A stretch of DNA of 64,000 nt from Maylandia zebra (lineage: Eukaryota; Chordata; Actinopteri; Cichliformes; Cichlidae). Each line of letters begins with the position of its first letter. The stretch's first letter is position 1. The notes beneath the pieces were generated by a model. It worked only from the letters and a program-made list of their open reading frames with translations. It was not told the origin of the DNA and ran no database searches. Where the stretch lies: positions 12,830,286 through 12,894,285 of the forward strand of contig NC_135176.1 of NCBI RefSeq assembly GCF_041146795.1. The letters run 5' to 3'. The translations under genes and the position numbers were made by a program. Below, one piece after another: positions 1 through 21,456 of this stretch.

Positions 1-3000
1 TTTTCAAAACTACACAAATTTGATATTTATATGTAGTGATTCTGTATTGGTATTAGCCTACTGGTATTTTTAATTTTACTGTAATTACGTTGCCATTATA
101 TTGCAATATATACTATTCTTGTGGAGTGTTTTGAGCAGGGGAGTTCATATATTTGGCTAGCAGTGTTGGAGTATGACGGCAACTCTGAAGGGGAGAGAGG
201 GGACGGGAGATTTGTCAGGAGGAGGAGGATGTTAGTGAGACACGGGAGGAGGGTTTGCTACCTTCCTACCACTCTGATCTACTCTACTGTATTATATTTT
301 AGTTCTTAGACTATTTTGTTAGTGTGGATTTTTTTCGTGAGAAGTGTTTGTCCAGGCATTTGCGGTAGAACAGCCCTCTGTGTGTGATAGAAGTCATATT
401 TGTCCTGGGCCAGTAGAAAGATTCGATTAATGGGGACTCTGCTGTACCGCAGAGGGCTCCATCTCATCAGGCACTTTGGAGAGCACAGCTGAAACTCACG
501 AGACTTAATATATTTTATATCTGTACATTCTGCCAAAGTTCACCGTATATATTTTGCAGCAGAGGTTTGAAGCAAGGCCAAAGGGAAAGAGGAGCTTATG
601 GATGCTGACCAAGAAACTATTCCTACAGATCACTAACCAATATTTTGCTTTCAATATACCAATCCAAAATGTGAGTTAGTGGTGTTATGGTATGATTCTG
701 TGTTTCTTTTGCATAGATTAGATTTTGTTAATTTTTTTAAGGGGAATTAGACTTCAGGAAGCTGCTTAAGCGAGAGATTGGTTGTTCCTCTACACCAAAC
801 ACTACGGTACAAGCATGAGGCAGCCTTATCAGGAAGAGGCTTGATGAATGGAGCTTTTTGTTCAGTGAGTCACTTGGTTCACTGCACTGCCAGAGGTGGA
901 TGTTTAGCGTGGTTGCTGGGAAAATGTGCTGTTTGTTCACCAACTTGTACATCAAGAACTATTATGTAAATATTATAAGAATTCTAAACTGAATCTTAGC
1001 CAGTGATCTGTAGGAAGGTTTGTTAAAGCCTGCTCTTTAAGCTAAGGAGATATATTTTATTCATTAAAAAACGAAGAAGGCTATCAAGACTGCAGTGTAA
1101 ATTCAGGACAGAGCGTTTAATCGAAAGTTCTATAAATAGGTGGTTAATTTTCTGAGAGTATGCGATAAATGGGCATGGAAAGCACCTTCAGCAAACATAC
1201 ATTTACAAGTATATCTCACACAGATACTTTGGTGTGCATGTAAGCCATTGAAATAGATTATATAGTACTGTATCAAAGTTGTTTTCCCCTTAAGCGAATG
1301 TGTTTTTATTCCTAAGTATCTTTTATGTGCCATGACCTACTTTTCAAACGTCTACAACTACAATCGTCCCGGAGCTCTGGCACTTGTGCTTTCTATGATC
1401 AAATCCTTATTTTTTATCAATCTGCCATGTTTACAGTTAAAGCAGTGCCTTGGACTCGGGAAGGTGAGATGCTTTTTTTGGAAGGGTTGTGAGCCCACTC
1501 CCCACCCCTATATGCCCACCCCCTCGCTCCCACCCCCAAAAATCTCTTTACTGAAATCACACGAAGAAGAGGCACAATTATATTTGCTCCCTCGTCAAGA
1601 TTAATGTCCTGTGCCAGTTAAGTGCACTTAAGTAAAATCCATATTATCTCTTAAATGGACTTTAAATGCTTTTTCTTTGTTCTTTCTTTCTTTCTGTTTT
1701 ATTTTTTGGGCAACATATATTCTAACTTCAAATAATCAGCAGACAAGAATCTATTGAGAGAATTGCAATAACAGATAAGTTAATATATGTCCAGTTAATC
1801 CAGTGTAACGTGTTGAGGATGTACTCACAGCAGGAGCCAGCATAGAGTAAAGCCATGAATATGTAGAGGAAAAAACAAAAGTTAATGTGCACACATCAAG
1901 TTAAACTGTGTGTGTATGTGTGTGTTTGTGTGTGAGTGATGTCTGCTCCTAAAAATGTAGGTTCATTCTGCACAGGTGATCTAAGCGCTTCTTTAACATG
2001 TTGATTGTGTAATGTTGTAGTGGGGAGAGTAGCGTGACTTATCCTGAGAAGCCTATTTTATAAAATATGTAAATGAGTCTATATTGAGAAATAAAAAGTG
2101 AATGTACATCTATACGACAGATTTGTATTTATATGAAAGTGTGTACCGCTCTATTAATCTAAGCACAATGTATTTTAAGGCTGAGAGATCAAAGCTATAC
2201 CCGAGTCTAACGGAGAGATGGGATATTTTATTTGCCCCCCTCCACCAAATATTCCCCTTTCATTCTGTCATTCATTAAACTAGTCCGGGTGTAATTAGGA
2301 GTTGTTATAGCTAAGCAGGAGACAACTGTGTGTGTATATGTGGACAGTCTTAAAAATCTATCCAGACAGAAACATACATGTCTGTTGTTAGCGGAGGAGT
2401 CAGATGTGGCTGGGATTCAGACACTTGAGGTTGGATCTGCCCTCTGGTGTAAATGGCCTACAGAGGTGTGACAGGCTGATAATATTCTCAGGAGATGATC
2501 GCAATGATCATGAAGACAGAAGTACGCTGATGTTAGGAGCCCAATAGTCTGTGGTGTGGGGTCATCGGCTCTTCACACGCCACAAACGAGCCAATAATCT
2601 TTAGTTTTCATGAAGTATAGAAAGTAATTCCACTGATTTTACACGTCAGAGTCTGTTTTTGGTGTCAGTAGGTGCTTCGTGTGATGTCGGGTCGCGCTGC
2701 TCGGGGCTGAAGGCCGACAAAAATTCTTGCTTGAGACTACATTTTTGCACACCTGAATCTTTAACTGAAATTGCAGTGTGTGATTGTGGGAGCTTCAGTG
2801 TACAGGATAGTGGATGCATGCCTGGAAATAAAAAGATCTGATTCTGAAGTGTTAAACATGAATCTGGCTACTTCACACATATAGCATGATGGACGGCTTA
2901 TGAAAAGATGAAAATCATCCAAATTGTAGGAGAGCTCAAGCTTGAGTGTATGCAAAGCTTTGATGTGTAAAATCAGTGCGTTTTCCCCTCTTTTAAACAC

Positions 3001-4180
3001 ATAACTTCCATAATGTACTCCATTCGCAGTTGCGTGAAATATCCTGCATACACAAAAAAATAATCACTTCCATGTAAACAAAATCAAAAAGCCATAGCAT
3101 CACTTAACTCTCGTCATTTTAACTGCATGGTTTGTGCTGGCAGGTTTTCTGGAGAGCACTGCAGCTAAATTATTAACGTTAACCATGAAAGCCTTTTGAC
3201 AAACGTTTGTCGCCAACCCGACCGAGAGCGTCACTCCCAAACACTCAGCTTGTTGCCTCATTTCGTGCAGCAGAAAATCTTCTAATGGTGTTGCGGTCTG
3301 GAAGACGGACGAGTGGTTATGGTTGATGATTTCCCTAAATGCACCTTAAGCTGTGAAAGTGCTATTTCATTTTGTGCCAACGACCATTAAAAGACCTGAA
3401 CCTCACAGCTCATTAGTTTTCTGGGAAGATTTGCGTCAGTCTGGCCGTAAGCTTGGACATACTTGACCGCTGAATTTGTGTGATTTGACTCTTGAGTTGT
3501 AGGTTTGGAGGATTGTTCGTCTTTCTTTCTTCCTTTTTTTTAATTTAAAGCAATACAAGCGTTTGAAGAGTTTCAAAATTGTCCATGCGAGTGTGACTTG
3601 CAGGTCGTGATTCTCCAGTGGCCTTCGGCAGACTTAACATAGGCTAGTTTGTGTGTTACAAAAATCATTCTGTGCTCTCACTTTTGTTTGTAATCACACA
3701 TACACAAAAAAAAATGTCGGTTTAACACAATCACATGCTGGGACGCTTGATGTAATCCAAAAACTGCCTTTGTGAACTCTTAAGTATCGATAAATGGCTG
3801 ATAGATAATCATCTCATGAGGCACTCTTCTCTTCTAACTTATATTTCTAATCAATCCCGTGTGACAGGATTAGCAGCTGTAGTCGGGGAGTGAGGCAGAT
3901 CAAAACATGGGGAGCTCTACATCGACGTGGCTCTTTGGACAGAAACACAATATCTCCTGTTCTTTTTCAATAACTTTTTGGTTCGTTTTTTAGAAAGACA
4001 TCTTTGCAATGTTTTAGTGTGCGCGCGCGTCTGTGTTCCTTGTGAGAGATTAACTCCAGATTGTATTTCATAGACTAAACTTTAAACTTTCAAGATTGTG
4101 TTGAATGAATTCATGTCTTAATACAGATTGTTTGAAAAATAAAATACCTTGATCGCATTTGAGTCTGTTTGAATTGTTTT
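1..4180 (+). other. Gene-free AT-rich stretch, possibly a long 3' UTR
   Basis: I find no coding exon, tRNA or recognisable transposon here. The sequence is AT-rich with many stops in every frame and several AATAAA hexamers on the plus strand (near 2090, 2826 and 4138). The last is followed by T/G-rich sequence, as at a cleavage site. This suits a long 3' UTR of a plus-strand gene starting left of the window and converging on gnb2. In human 7q22 the gene convergent with GNB2 is GIGYF1, so a gigyf1 3' UTR is the natural guess. This is inference only. Confidence 0.3.
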
Positions 4181-5231
4181 TCTTTGCACTGCAACAAATG
4201 CCCAGTAGGGAATTATAGTATTATTGCAGCGAGGGCTGCAGTTGACATCGGTTTCGTATCACACAACAGCAGTGAACGGAGTGAGATGTACTTCAGTGTT
4301 CAGCCACATCATGGTGCTAAAAGTCTGCCTGGACTTCATGTTCCTGTCACTCCTCCTTTGTTACTACGAAGCAACTGTGTAGGGTCCACTTAACAAAAGG
4401 CACTACTCAGTCTTCATAGCCTAACTTGTAAATAGATTTAACAAATTTTCTTCAAGATTTGTTTTTGGTTCACAGTCCTCATTTTCTGAGTCAGAGATGC
4501 AGAATGAGCTGCAGCACCCCCCGGTGTCTAAAGACAAAAGCATCCGCCAGACATTTCCATGTACCTAAAGTCTGTTAACAATGAGTTAGTGGAAAAGCTA
4601 TGACATGCATCGGCATTCAACATAAAATTTCTTTGGAGACTGAAGGTTCAGGTTGCTGCCACATATGTCTAATTAAGCAGATAACCAAGTTTGCTGTGTG
4701 CCAGCTTTGAGTTTTAACACTACATTTACTGGCCACACCTCACTATTAAGGGTCTTGACCCCTTTTTGCCTTCAAAACTGCTTTACTTCTTGGCAGATTC
4801 CACAAGATGCAGGAAACGGAGAATTTGGTTCATATTGACATGCAGCAGCCTGAAAGTATGTATCCATGGTTTCGTTATTTGACAGGACTAAATTCTGGCC
4901 TGACTATCTGAATGTCGCAGCAGAAATCAAGACTCATCACGTCAGGGGACTTTTTTCGAATCTTGACCATGCCTAAATGAGTTCCTGCCATGTGATTGGC
5001 TGATTAGATATTTGTTTTACCTAATATATCTAATAAAGAGGCAGGGGACTGTATATTCCAATAACCCATGTATGTCTATATCAGTGCTACTTTCAAATCT
5101 CAGGTTTAAGTAAAAACCTGAGGTTGTATAATGAGAATACCTGACAATATGCACTTAATACTCAGTTAAACGTGTCAGTTTTAGAAACAATTTTAAAAGG
5201 AAAACACAATAAAAGGCAGGAGAGGCAGTTA
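4181..5231. other. Intergenic, nothing recognised
   Basis: No reading frame with family resemblance, no RNA gene and no clear repeat boundary is visible. It probably separates two convergent transcript ends. Confidence 0.4.
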
Positions 5232-5237
5232 TTTATT
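5232..5237 (-). terminator. gnb2: Candidate gnb2 polyadenylation signal
   Basis: TTTATT on the plus strand reads AATAAA on the minus strand, about 940 nt past the gnb2 stop codon. It is a plausible 3' end of that transcript, but nothing else confirms its use. Confidence 0.35.
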
Positions 5238-5972
5238 AATAATATGTACAATTATAGTAATGTCCAGATAATACAGTGACAAAGTCAAAGTTTGATTATT
5301 GGCTCCTACTCAATAAGACGTGCTTTTACTTCTCAACTTCTCTTAATCTCAGGTTGTTTTGGATTCATGTAACTGTCTCAGTATCCTCTGTTAATAAGTG
5401 TATTTGAGGCACACAGGAAGAACAGGAATAAAATAAGTGTGTAGAATTGGGGGGGGGGGGGGGAAAAAACTGGGTGAAGACAGTGACTGTGTGACGTTCT
5501 GAAACAGATGAAAATCAGTTGATATCTTCATTGAGCTCAATCATCTGTTCATCGGTGAATGTTTTTCCTTCTTTCTTACTTTCTTTATGTAAATGCACTC
5601 AGGTGGTTCCGCCTTCACGTCACCACTGCTGAGATACGTGTGGTAAAGAGACCGAAACAACAAAGAAAAATGAGTCTGAGGTGTATTTCGAGCAAAGTCA
5701 TAAGACGAAAATATCGGGTAACATTCGCTCCACTGCTTAACACGAGAAGCAGTATGTCTCATGATAAGCATGTGTGAGAATGAGTGCGTCAGATAGTGTT
5801 GATGGGATTTGTGTTTTCGGCCGAACAGCTGAATATTCGGCTGTATTTGGTCATATTTTGACCTGTTATGTGCATGTGTGTGTTGCACTGTGGCCTTGCT
5901 GCTGTGTACTTTCATCGGCGGTAGGTAGTGTGAGCATGTGTTTAGGTCTTGTTATCTTATCCTGCATACAAT

Positions 5973-6020
<48 letters not shown>

Positions 6021-6172
6021 GCTCATATCTAAGTCATATATATTATGTACAGTATAATGTTGCGGTTCGTCTGTGGAATCTTACATACAGTGAGAGTACA
6101 GGGTGCAAACTGTGTCCCAAGATAAGAGCGGTGTCTGTTGGACGTGTGTGGTTCGCTGTTTATGTGCATGGC
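5238..6172 (-). other. gnb2: Putative gnb2 3' UTR with a C-tract and a CA microsatellite
   Basis: This continues the last gnb2 exon past its stop codon with no splice signal needed. It holds a 15-base G run at 5449-5463 (C-tract in the transcript) and a 22-unit GT repeat at 5975-6018 (CA in the transcript). The longer open frames here come from the microsatellite and have no family resemblance. Confidence 0.45.
5975..6018. repeat. (GT)22 microsatellite
   Basis: Uninterrupted GT dinucleotides, 44 bp, inside the putative gnb2 3' UTR. Likely length-polymorphic. Confidence 0.95.
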
Positions 6173-15374
<9,202 letters not shown>

Positions 15375-15400
15375 TTTGAAACTGTCCGAGCTGTCACCTG
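15375..15400 (-). other. gnb2: gnb2 5' UTR part of first coding exon, NAGNAG acceptor
   Basis: The start-codon exon extends upstream to a tandem acceptor CAGCAG on the minus strand, so the UTR exon begins at 15397 or 15400. The choice changes the UTR by 3 nt and leaves the protein unchanged. Confidence 0.55.
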
Positions 15401-15733
15401 CTGGATGGGGCACGACTTTAAATATCACACTCTATTATCAAATAAATCTAAATGAAATGAATATCAGTGCATATTAAGTTTTTTTGGGATTATCATATTT
15501 TTATACTTCCTAACCTACTAATCCAGAGGTCTACTTTCATCAATAATTGAACGCTACTTGCATTTGGGGAAATAAAATAATCAAATAAAATCCCAATTTT
15601 AATCTCTGAGGTTTACTGAACCCACAGTGAGGGAAAAAAATACAACTTGTAATCTGTTTATGGCTGTACAACCACCCATCCTGGTTTAACTGAGGAGAAT
15701 AATCTGCAATGACTAAGCTGCTATCAAAAAGCC

Positions 15734-15797
15734 AGCATTGCTACCAGGCACCAGATAGTGAGTGAATGCTCACTATCTGGTGCCTGGTAGCAATGCT
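15734..15797. repeat. Perfect 29-bp inverted repeat (hairpin)
   Basis: Arms 15734-15762 and 15769-15797 are exact reverse complements around a 6-base loop (TGAATG). It lies in the 5' intron of gnb2, upstream of the start-codon exon. It is not part of any element I recognise. The transcript would fold into a fully paired 64-nt stem-loop on either strand. Confidence 0.95.
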
Positions 15798-17848
15798 CAT
15801 ACAAGTCCAACTTTGCACTAATGCAGGACGGAGCAATCCTTCATTTGAGCCGCTGACTGTGTTTAAACAAACACTTCACGCTGAAGAACAGGGGAGTCCC
15901 TAATTTCTTAAATTACACAGGTACACGAAAACTGTTCATCTCTATGTTGCGCTTTCCAGCGGCGTGCACTACAGTATTTCCTGTTCCTCATGGGAAAACA
16001 GTTGCACATTCAAATATTCTCCCAAACAGGTGGCCTATAGATTTGCATATGTGAAGCTATTCAAATTCAAGATAAAAACCCCAGATAGCATGCATACAGT
16101 AGCCTACACTGTGCAAGGAAGAGCAATTAGCTACAGTAGACCACTGTTCCCTGGAGGGACCTGCGACCAGATGGATCACACAGCACTAATGGAAGCCAAA
16201 AGGGGTGCATCGTGGGTCTCAGTCTCCTGGCACAGCTGCTCATTTAGCCAATCAGGAGAATAGATGCTGCAGGAGAGGAGGATGAGGAGGAGGGAGGTAG
16301 AGAAGGGGGTGTGGGGAGGGGGATCATATATCAGGCCATGGGTCCTGCCAGATGCTCAGATGCATGTTTTTGCTGCTTCTGAGCATCAACTGGCGGACAC
16401 GCAGATTTGTGCTGAAGTCAGTGGGTAAAGAGTAGCAGAGAGTGAGGACACGCATATCACACTGCCGCACTGATGATGCATGGCCTAGCAGCGACACGAC
16501 CCTTGCTGCTAGGCCATGCTCTTTATAAAAGGTTAATATGGCAGGTCCTCGGTGTCCCCAGCACTTCTGGCACTCCACCAACCTCCGAGAGCATGTGGTA
16601 GAACAAAAACGCAAAGATGCCAGGAGTGCCTGGCCCCACCCCTTTGATTGCACATCTGATGTGGAGGTGCTCTAACATGGCATGGCTAAAATCTGCCTCC
16701 AACCACTGCATGCCGGGCATGAGTGGATGTTTGATGGCAGAGGATGTGAACGCATGGCCTAAGAGCCTCCCCAATGAAATACAGTCAGCACTGAGGAGAA
16801 CGAGGGTACAGGCCAGTCTCAAAGGATGCACTCGAGAGAGATTTTTATTTCACTGTCTAGATTTAGAGATTTACATAATTCAAAAAAGGCCCTACCCTAG
16901 CTACATCACCTCACATATTGATCAGCACAGTCATAAAGGCCTTCATCACGTCTCATTTTAGACATCGAGCTCCTAAAATTGCGGATGTAGCTAATCGTAT
17001 TTGGTCAAAATGATGCCATACGCACACCATCACCCAGCCACACACACAGGCTGACCTATCTGCTGTCACAGCGTTTGGATAATGGGTGGCTACCTGTTAA
17101 TTCTCCCGATGATTTTCCTGCCCTTTTTCCTCCCCCTGCTGCAAAGAAAAATAAAAAAAGAAAGAAACTGAAAGCAACGTCCCCCCCTCAAAAAAAAAAA
17201 AAGGAAAAAAAGACAAATCCCGCGGAGGATTTAACTACAAGTCTTTTTCAGTCATTAAAAATCAAGTTCACAGGAGATCCACTTTAAAAGTTCCGTGTGT
17301 CACGATCAGCCTGTTTCCAAACCCTTCAGTAAACAGGCAACCGGAGGAGGGCTGCACACATTTCCATTTCTCTGCTTTAGCGGAGCTCCTGAGGAAAAAA
17401 CACACACACAAGATGATATCTGCTGCTGCCGAGCTGCTGTTTCCTCTACGGATCGTTTCCACTTTTCACACACGGCAACCTAACAAAAACATCTTCGTCC
17501 AATACGGCGTAAACAGACGGAATTGGCCCCAGCTCTTTCCCCGGCCCGCATCAGGGATCGTCCATTAAACACTATTCTCAGTCCGTTTTACTCCGAGTCT
17601 TCGTGACGTTATCCTCGTTTCCTTCCTCTCTTTGGTTTCCTCCTCCCTCTGCCGATACTTCATCAGGATAGACGCCTCCAAGTCGGCAGTGAATTACAGA
17701 GTAAAATCCGGAAAGTGCAACAAATATAAATTATCAATAAATTGATTAATTTAAATTTTAAAAAGGACGAAGAAGCGTTTAGAATTCCAGCCTTCACGCA
17801 AGATTTTGTGTTTTCCTCTTGCAGACAGTAACCAGAGGCGGCCCTTAC

Positions 17849-17905
17849 CGCTTGGGCAGTATCCACACGGTTCCTGTTTTTTTTTTTTTCTTTTTTTTTT
17901 TCTTT
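17849..17905 (-). other. gnb2: Candidate non-coding first exon of gnb2
   Basis: A good donor (AAGCG then GTAAGG, minus strand) ends at 17849 and would splice to the acceptor at 15397/15400. The upstream boundary is a guess. Surrounding DNA (17340-17960) has more CpG than its neighbours, as expected near a housekeeping promoter. Confidence 0.35.
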
Positions 17906-17999
17906 GCTGAATATAATCATTTAGTAACAGGGTGCCGGATCACGCGGTGAGCGCTTGCAGGATCCTCAAATCCGGGCATGAAGAAGTCAACCACACCCA

Positions 18000-18847
18000 T
18001 CTTTTAAATACACGTAAATCCAATGCCCCCCGCCTCCTCCTTCCTGTGCAGACCACTACTCGGGGGATCCTGTGCTCACACGGACAGTTATTGTCTCACC
18101 AGACACAGGTCGATTACATTTATAAAAATCTACAGCATATGATTGATGGATTTTCAGGCGTTTTACAGAAAATATGAATTATATGTCTAATTTCACGTGA
18201 CATTGAGACGATTTCAGTGAGATGAAGATGTTGCAATGCATGTTTGAAAAAAAGAAAGAAGATTTAGTAGGTTTAAACAATCACTGAATCACGTGGGAGC
18301 TTGACTAGTACTCGGATCTATCCCATAAATCTATGAGTGCACCAAACTGAGGAAGCCCCTCTCCTCTGATAAACATGTCCTGTTTATCGTGCTGTTTCCT
18401 GACGAGCATTTCTGCCTCAGCTGGGTGTTTGACCTTCACCGTGCAGGATGATGTGTGTGCAGAGTTTTCCCACCTTTGTCCCCTGATGAATGCACAAACA
18501 TGAATCTATGATATTACAACTTAGTGGGATCAAGAATGACTGTAATCAGTCAACCCTCACAAGGGAACTTTTTGTGGAGAAAACTCTTTGAGAGTATTTT
18601 TATTTTTTATTTTTTTGCAGAGAAATGATAAAATGAATGAAATGCAGGTTGCAGAGAAGTAACAAAAAGCTTTTAGCGCTTAAGTGTGGATTTTCTTAGT
18701 TAAAGTAATCGCATTACTTCGAATTTACTTCTGGAATATTTAAGATCTTAAGCAAATGTTGAAAATATTAAACTTAAAATAACACAATACTAATATTAAT
18801 GCAATATTATGTCATGAAGGGCCAAACCATTATAAACAAGAATACAT
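18000..18847. other. Intergenic, nothing recognised
   Basis: Lies between the presumed gnb2 promoter and a Tc1 relic. No coding frame, RNA gene or repeat end is recognised. Confidence 0.4.
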
Positions 18848-19212
18848 ATGGTTCTGTATAAAAATCTTCAGACATCCACACTTTCATTATATTTAGCTAT
18901 GGGAAAATGGTGCAGAGATTTATTGAAGCATGTTAAAACACACATGGAAATACAATATATCAGGCAGAAACAGAGTTTAACAATTCTAACGAGCTTAAAA
19001 GTCAATATTCGATAGGACCACCTTTATTCTTCAACACAGCCTGAACTGTGCTAGGCAGCTTGTAATTTCTCTAAATAGTCTTCAGGAAGAGTTACGGTCT
19101 GGACTCTGGGGAGGCCAGTCCATGACTTATATGTGGCAGTGTGTGTTTTTCTTTCTAGGTGTGCATTTACTGCATTGGTGTGTGTTTGGGATCATTGTGA
19201 TGCTGAAAAATA

Positions 19213-20065
19213 AAGTAGGTAAGCAAGTAAAGTTTATTTATATATCACCAAAACCAAAGTACTTTACAAGAAAAAAGTAACATAAAAATAAATAAATGGG
19301 TTCCTTAAAATTCATGGTCAAGATGTTCACATTATTTTTCCCATCATACTCATCCAGTTAGCTGCCCCTCTCTGAGCCTGGTTCTGCTGGAGTTTTTGCT
19401 TCCCACTGTCACAAAGTGCTTCTTCACAGGGGACTGTGTCATTATTGGGGTTTCTCTCTAATACTGTAGGGTCATTACCTTAAATATAAAGTCCCCTGAG
19501 GCAACTGTTGGTTTGAATTTGTGCCATATAAATAAAAATGAATTGAAATTAAACTGAATTATTAGATAAAACAACACAACAGCAACCTGTCCTCCAGCAA
19601 CAGTTCCATTTCAGCTGTTTCCAAAGCTGTATTTCATCCGCTCTGATTTAAAGACAACCACAGCTGATGCATTTCTGTTTATGTATGGACACAAAATTTA
19701 TCACATATGCAGCTGCAAGACCATTTAAGACTTTAAATACAAACAGCACTACTTTTTAATTCTTTAATACACAGTGAGCCAGTGCAAGACTGTCAACCCT
19801 GCAGTAATATGGGGTAGTTTATAGATGAGCAAGAGACTAACTCTAATATAGAGAGCATTAAAGCTGAAAATCATGCTCATACCTTCCAGAATTGACAATT
19901 TTAAAAGAGGTTTGAGTATTTATTTAGATTGTTCTGATAGGGCAACGCGTTAGCATTGTTCTCTCCAGGTCAGTGGGGTTAGGTTAAGTGGTGACTGCTT
20001 CTAAATTGCCCATAGGTGTAAATGTGAGTGTGAATGGTTTTTACCCTGCGCTTTAATAAAAGTAG
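19213..20065 (-). repeat. Dispersed teleost repeats inserted in Tc1 copy B
   Basis: The part at 19320-19560 reads, inverted, like the repeat at 60617-60870: GAGCCTGGTTCTGCTGGAG matches inverted CTCCAGCAGAACCAGGCTC. A fragment at 19980-20040 matches the family at 9956. Borders were estimated from where the Tc1 homology breaks and resumes. Confidence 0.5.
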
Positions 20066-20341
20066 TTACTTTGTAAATCAGAGTTCATATTCCCATCAAA
20101 TTCAACAAGATTCCCAACACCGCTGGCTGAAATGCAGCCCCGAACCATGAGAGAGCCTCCACCATGTTTTAGAGATGGCTGTGCATGCTTACTGTTGCAC
20201 TTCTCTCCTGTCCTTGTCGTACATACAGATGATAACCTGAAGCCAAAAGTTTCAGATTAGGATTCATCACCCCATGAAAACTGTTGCCACTGATTTTTCA
20301 GTCCAGCTCTTGAATAGAAACTGCAGTCCTAGAAACTGCAG

Positions 20342-21226
20342 GATCTAGGACTGAGCAGCTCCCTCTGCAGCTGGATCCTTAGCTTCCTGTCTGACAGACG
20401 CCAGGTGGTCAGACTAGGCAGCATCACCTCATCCCCCATCACACTGAACACTGGTGCTCCACAGGGGTGTGTACTGAGCCCTCTCCTGTACTCACTCTAC
20501 ACCTACGACTGCACAGCCACTAACAGCTCCAACATCATTGTGAAGTTTGCGGACGACACTACAGTGGTGGGTCTTATCACCAACGGTGATGAGACGGCTT
20601 ACAGGGAGGAGGTCAGCGCCCTGACCCACTGGTGTCAAGACAACCATCTCACCCTCAACGTCGCAAAGACAAAGGAGTTGATAGTGGACTTCTGGAGGTG
20701 CAGAGAAGTACACACCCCCATCACCATCAACGGCGCTGCTGTGGAGAGAGTGAGCAGCTTCCGGTTCCTTGGAGTACATCTGGCTGAGGATCTTACGTGG
20801 TCAGTACACACAAACAAAACAGTGAAGAAGGCGCAGCAGCGCCTCTTCTTTCTCAGGAGACTGAAAAGATTCGGCATGAGCCCCCGCATCCTCAGGACCT
20901 TCTATCACTGTGCCATTGAGAGCATCCTCACTGGATGCATCACCACCTGGTATGGCAACAGCACCGCCTACAACTGCAAAGCTCTCCAGCGAGTAGTGCG
21001 GTGCTCTGAACGGATAATTAGAGGTGAGCTTCCCTCCCTCCAAGACATCTACAGGAAGCGGTGCCTGAGGAAAGCGGGGAGGATCATCAAGGACTCCAGT
21101 CACCCCAGCCATAAACTGTTCAGACTACTTCCATCAGGAAGGAGGTTCTGCAGCATCCGGTCCCGTACCAGCAGACTGAGAGACAGCTTTTTCCATCAGG
21201 CCATCAGACTGCTGAACACGTCATAG
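20342..21226 (+). pseudogene. LINE reverse transcriptase fragment (ORF2 C-terminal part)
   Basis: Open for 294 codons with no stop, but without start codon, endonuclease domain or the first RT motifs. Visible RT features are [13 protein letters not shown] (motif B region) and [11 protein letters not shown] with the catalytic FADD (motif C). They are followed by the thumb region and the LINE-typical C-terminal [15 protein letters not shown]. The family is CR1/L2-like (Rex1 and Maui-type elements have similar blocks). Truncated and not autonomous. The intact frame suggests a fairly young insertion. Confidence 0.85.
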
Positions 21227-21325
21227 ACACCTCAGCTTCACTACTGGAACTTCAACATTATGCACTCCACACTGTATATAAATGCCACTTGTTTTGCACA
21301 TATTCAACTCTGTATATTTTATATA

Positions 21326-21365
<40 letters not shown>

Positions 21366-21408
21366 TTTTATTTATTTTTTTTACTATTTAATTTGTAAAA
21401 ATGTGTAT

Positions 21409-21412
21409 ACAC

Positions 21413-21454
<42 letters not shown>
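21409..21454. repeat. (CA)n microsatellite
   Basis: About 46 bp of CA units with one CG interruption, inside the LINE 3' region. Confidence 0.9.

Positions 21455-21456
<2 letters not shown>

Noticed and set aside
17075-17287. Lys-rich 70-codon frame
   Set aside because: Composition is due to A-runs. No homology is recognised and it lies in the presumed gnb2 first intron.
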